Positions 62,690 to 64,000 of a DNA stretch of 64,000 bases are shown here, in pieces; position 1 is the stretch's first letter, and every line of letters starts with the position of its first letter. The notes under the pieces are model-generated. The model saw nothing but the letters and a program-made list of their open reading frames with translations, was not told the origin of the DNA and ran no database searches. Position numbers and translations under genes: made by a program. Source of the DNA: Flaviflexus salsibiostraticola (GTDB lineage: Bacteria > Actinomycetota > Actinomycetes > Actinomycetales > Actinomycetaceae); the NCBI RefSeq assembly GCF_003952265.1, contig NZ_CP034438.1, positions 1,426,001-1,490,000 of the forward strand. Direction: 5' to 3'.

Positions 62690-64000
62690 TTACTGCTGCT
62701 GTGCGGTGCCGAGGGCAGTCTCATCGAGCGCATCGACTGCCTCGTTGATCTTCTCCTCGAGCTCCTCTTCCTTGGCGACGCCGGTGAACGTGAGGGACAT
62801 GGGGATGTTCTCCTCGTCCACGTCGACGTAGACGGTGTCGCCGTCCTTGAGGTGGCCGAACAGGATCTTCTCGGACAGGGCGTCCTCGATCTCCCGCTGG
62901 ATGGCGCGGCGGAGCGGCCTGGCACCCAGCACCGGGTCGTACCCGCGCTCGGCGAGGAGCTCCTTCGCGCGCTGCGACAGCTCGATCTTCATGCCCTGGT
63001 CGGCGAGCCTGCCTGCGAGCTGAGCGATCATGAGGTCGACGATCTTGAGGACCTCCTCGCGCGACAGCTGGGGGAAGACGATGATCTCGTCGACACGGTT
63101 GAGGAACTCGGGGCGGAAGTGCTGCTTCAGCTCGTCGTTCACCTTCGACTTCATCCGGTCGTAGGAGGCCACCGTGTCACCCGACACCTGGAAACCGGTG
63201 TTCTGGGCGCGTGCGATGTCCTTCGTACCGAGGTTCGTCGTCATGATGATGACGGTGTTCTTGAAGTCGACGACCCTGCCCTGCGAGTCGGTCAGGCGAC
63301 CCTCCTCGAGGATCTGCAGGAGCGAGTTGAACAGGTCCTGGTGAGCCTTCTCAACCTCGTCGAACAGGATGACGGAGAACGGGCGGCGGCGGACCTTCTC
63401 GGTGAGCTGGCCACCATCCTCGTACCCGACGTAGCCGGGAGGGGCGCCGAACAGTCGGGAGACCGTGTGCTTCTCGGCGTACTCCGACATGTCGAGGGTG
63501 ATGAGGGCCTCCTCGTCACCGAAGAGGAACTCGGCGAGAGCCTTGGCGAGCTCCGTCTTGCCGACGCCGGTGGGGCCGGCGAAGATGAACGAGCCGCCGG
63601 GACGCTTCGGGTCCTTGAGGCCCGCACGGGTGCGGCGGATCGCCTGCGACAGCGAACGCACGGCGTCCTCCTGCCCGATGATCCGCTTGTGCAGCTCATC
63701 CTCCATGCGGAGCAGCTTCGCGGACTCGGCCTCGGTGAGCTTGAAGACGGGGATGCCGGTCGACATCGCGAGGACCTCACTGATGAGGTCGCCGTCGACG
63801 ACGGACACCTGGTCCATGTCGCCCGACTTCCAGGCCTTCTCCTTCTCGGCGCGCTCCTCGGCGAGCCTCTGCTCGGTGTCACGGAGCGCGGCGGCCTTCT
63901 CGAAGTCCTGCCCGTCGATGGCGGATTCCTTCTGCTTGCGGACCTGGGCGATCTTCTCGTCCAGTTCGCGAAGCTCGGGCGGAGCCGTCATCTTCCTGAT
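62690..64000 (-). CDS. clpC: ATP-dependent Clp protease ATPase subunit ClpC, C-terminal part
   Basis: The visible 437 codons run off the right edge. They start in the UVR-motif coiled region (MTAPPELRELDEKIAQVRKQ, ESAIDGQDFEKAAALRD) and cover the second AAA+ module: Walker A GPTGVGKT, Walker B VILFDEVEKAH, FGAPPGYVGYEDGGQL and the sensor region GYDPVLGARPLRRAIQ. ClpC unfolds proteins for ClpP and acts as a stress regulator in Actinobacteria. The ATG near 63991 is internal, because homologues continue upstream. Confidence 0.93.
   Translation of the reverse strand: MRKMTAPPELRELDEKIAQVRKQKESAIDGQDFEKAAALRDTEQRLAEERAEKEKAWKSGDMDQVSVVDGDLISEVLAMSTGIPVFKLTEAESAKLLRMEDELHKRIIGQEDAVRSLSQAIRRTRAGLKDPKRPGGSFIFAGPTGVGKTELAKALAEFLFGDEEALITLDMSEYAEKHTVSRLFGAPPGYVGYEDGGQLTEKVRRRPFSVILFDEVEKAHQDLFNSLLQILEEGRLTDSQGRVVDFKNTVIIMTTNLGTKDIARAQNTGFQVSGDTVASYDRMKSKVNDELKQHFRPEFLNRVDEIIVFPQLSREEVLKIVDLMIAQLAGRLADQGMKIELSQRAKELLAERGYDPVLGARPLRRAIQREIEDALSEKILFGHLKDGDTVYVDVDEENIPMSLTFTGVAKEEELEEKINEAVDALDETALGTAQQQ

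Overview
The window is a 64 kb stretch of a high-G+C Gram-positive chromosome. The order ppa - dacB - DUF2342 metalloprotease - tilS - hpt - ftsH - folE - folP - folB/folK - DUF3180 - PH proteins - DUF2520 - panC - panD, with lysS nearby, is the block I know from Mycobacterium and other Actinobacteria. With NlpC/P60, ClpC, a DtxR-type iron box and anaerobic GlpABC, I would place it in the Actinomycetales, probably Actinomycetaceae-like. The genus is not determined. Genes are densely packed, with many ATGA/GTGA overlaps.

Layout. (1) 1-9253, minus strand: a carbohydrate operon with an unrecognised membrane protein, a HAD phosphatase, an FGGY kinase, a DeoR regulator, an archaeal-type glycerol-1-phosphate dehydrogenase (AraM-like), a ribulokinase missing its N-terminus, an AraD epimerase and a further FGGY kinase running off the left edge. 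(2) 9815-12167, plus: a HAD hydrolase, an SMP-30 lactonase and a uridine-kinase-like protein. (3) A zinc alcohol dehydrogenase, a Kup potassium transporter and lysS. (4) 17303-21413: glpABC. (5) 21480-35018: the conserved pantothenate/folate/ftsH/hpt/tilS/dacB block and ppa. (6) 35073-37075: a DUF1648 membrane protein and an NlpC/P60 endopeptidase with a long Ala-Pro repeat. (7) 37558-42166: metY-metX and an alpha/beta hydrolase gene cut by an IS481-family element, preceded by a compact predicted RNA fold. (8) 42167-49014: a RAMA-domain protein, an FAD/Fe-S D-lactate-dehydrogenase-like protein and feoABC under an iron box. (9) 49194-57073: a sugar-acid module (TctABC transporter, two PfkB kinases, two KDPG-type aldolases, LysR regulator) ending in a second IS481-family element. 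(10) An RpiB-type isomerase, pyruvate phosphate dikinase, an HdeD-like protein and the 3' part of clpC.

How the genes fit together. The left operon looks like uptake and phosphorylation of pentoses or polyols feeding the pentose phosphate pathway, with a side reaction on a triose phosphate. GlpABC oxidises glycerol-3-phosphate into the quinone pool. The 49-57 kb module imports an organic acid, phosphorylates a 2-keto-3-deoxy sugar acid and splits it to pyruvate plus an aldehyde, and PPDK could return pyruvate to PEP. metYX make homocysteine.

The observations I consider most worth a second look are the G1P-dehydrogenase operon with its unknown membrane protein and truncated araB, the four-way-junction-like leader of metYX, and the two different IS elements whose transposase stop codon lies in the duplicated CTAG target.
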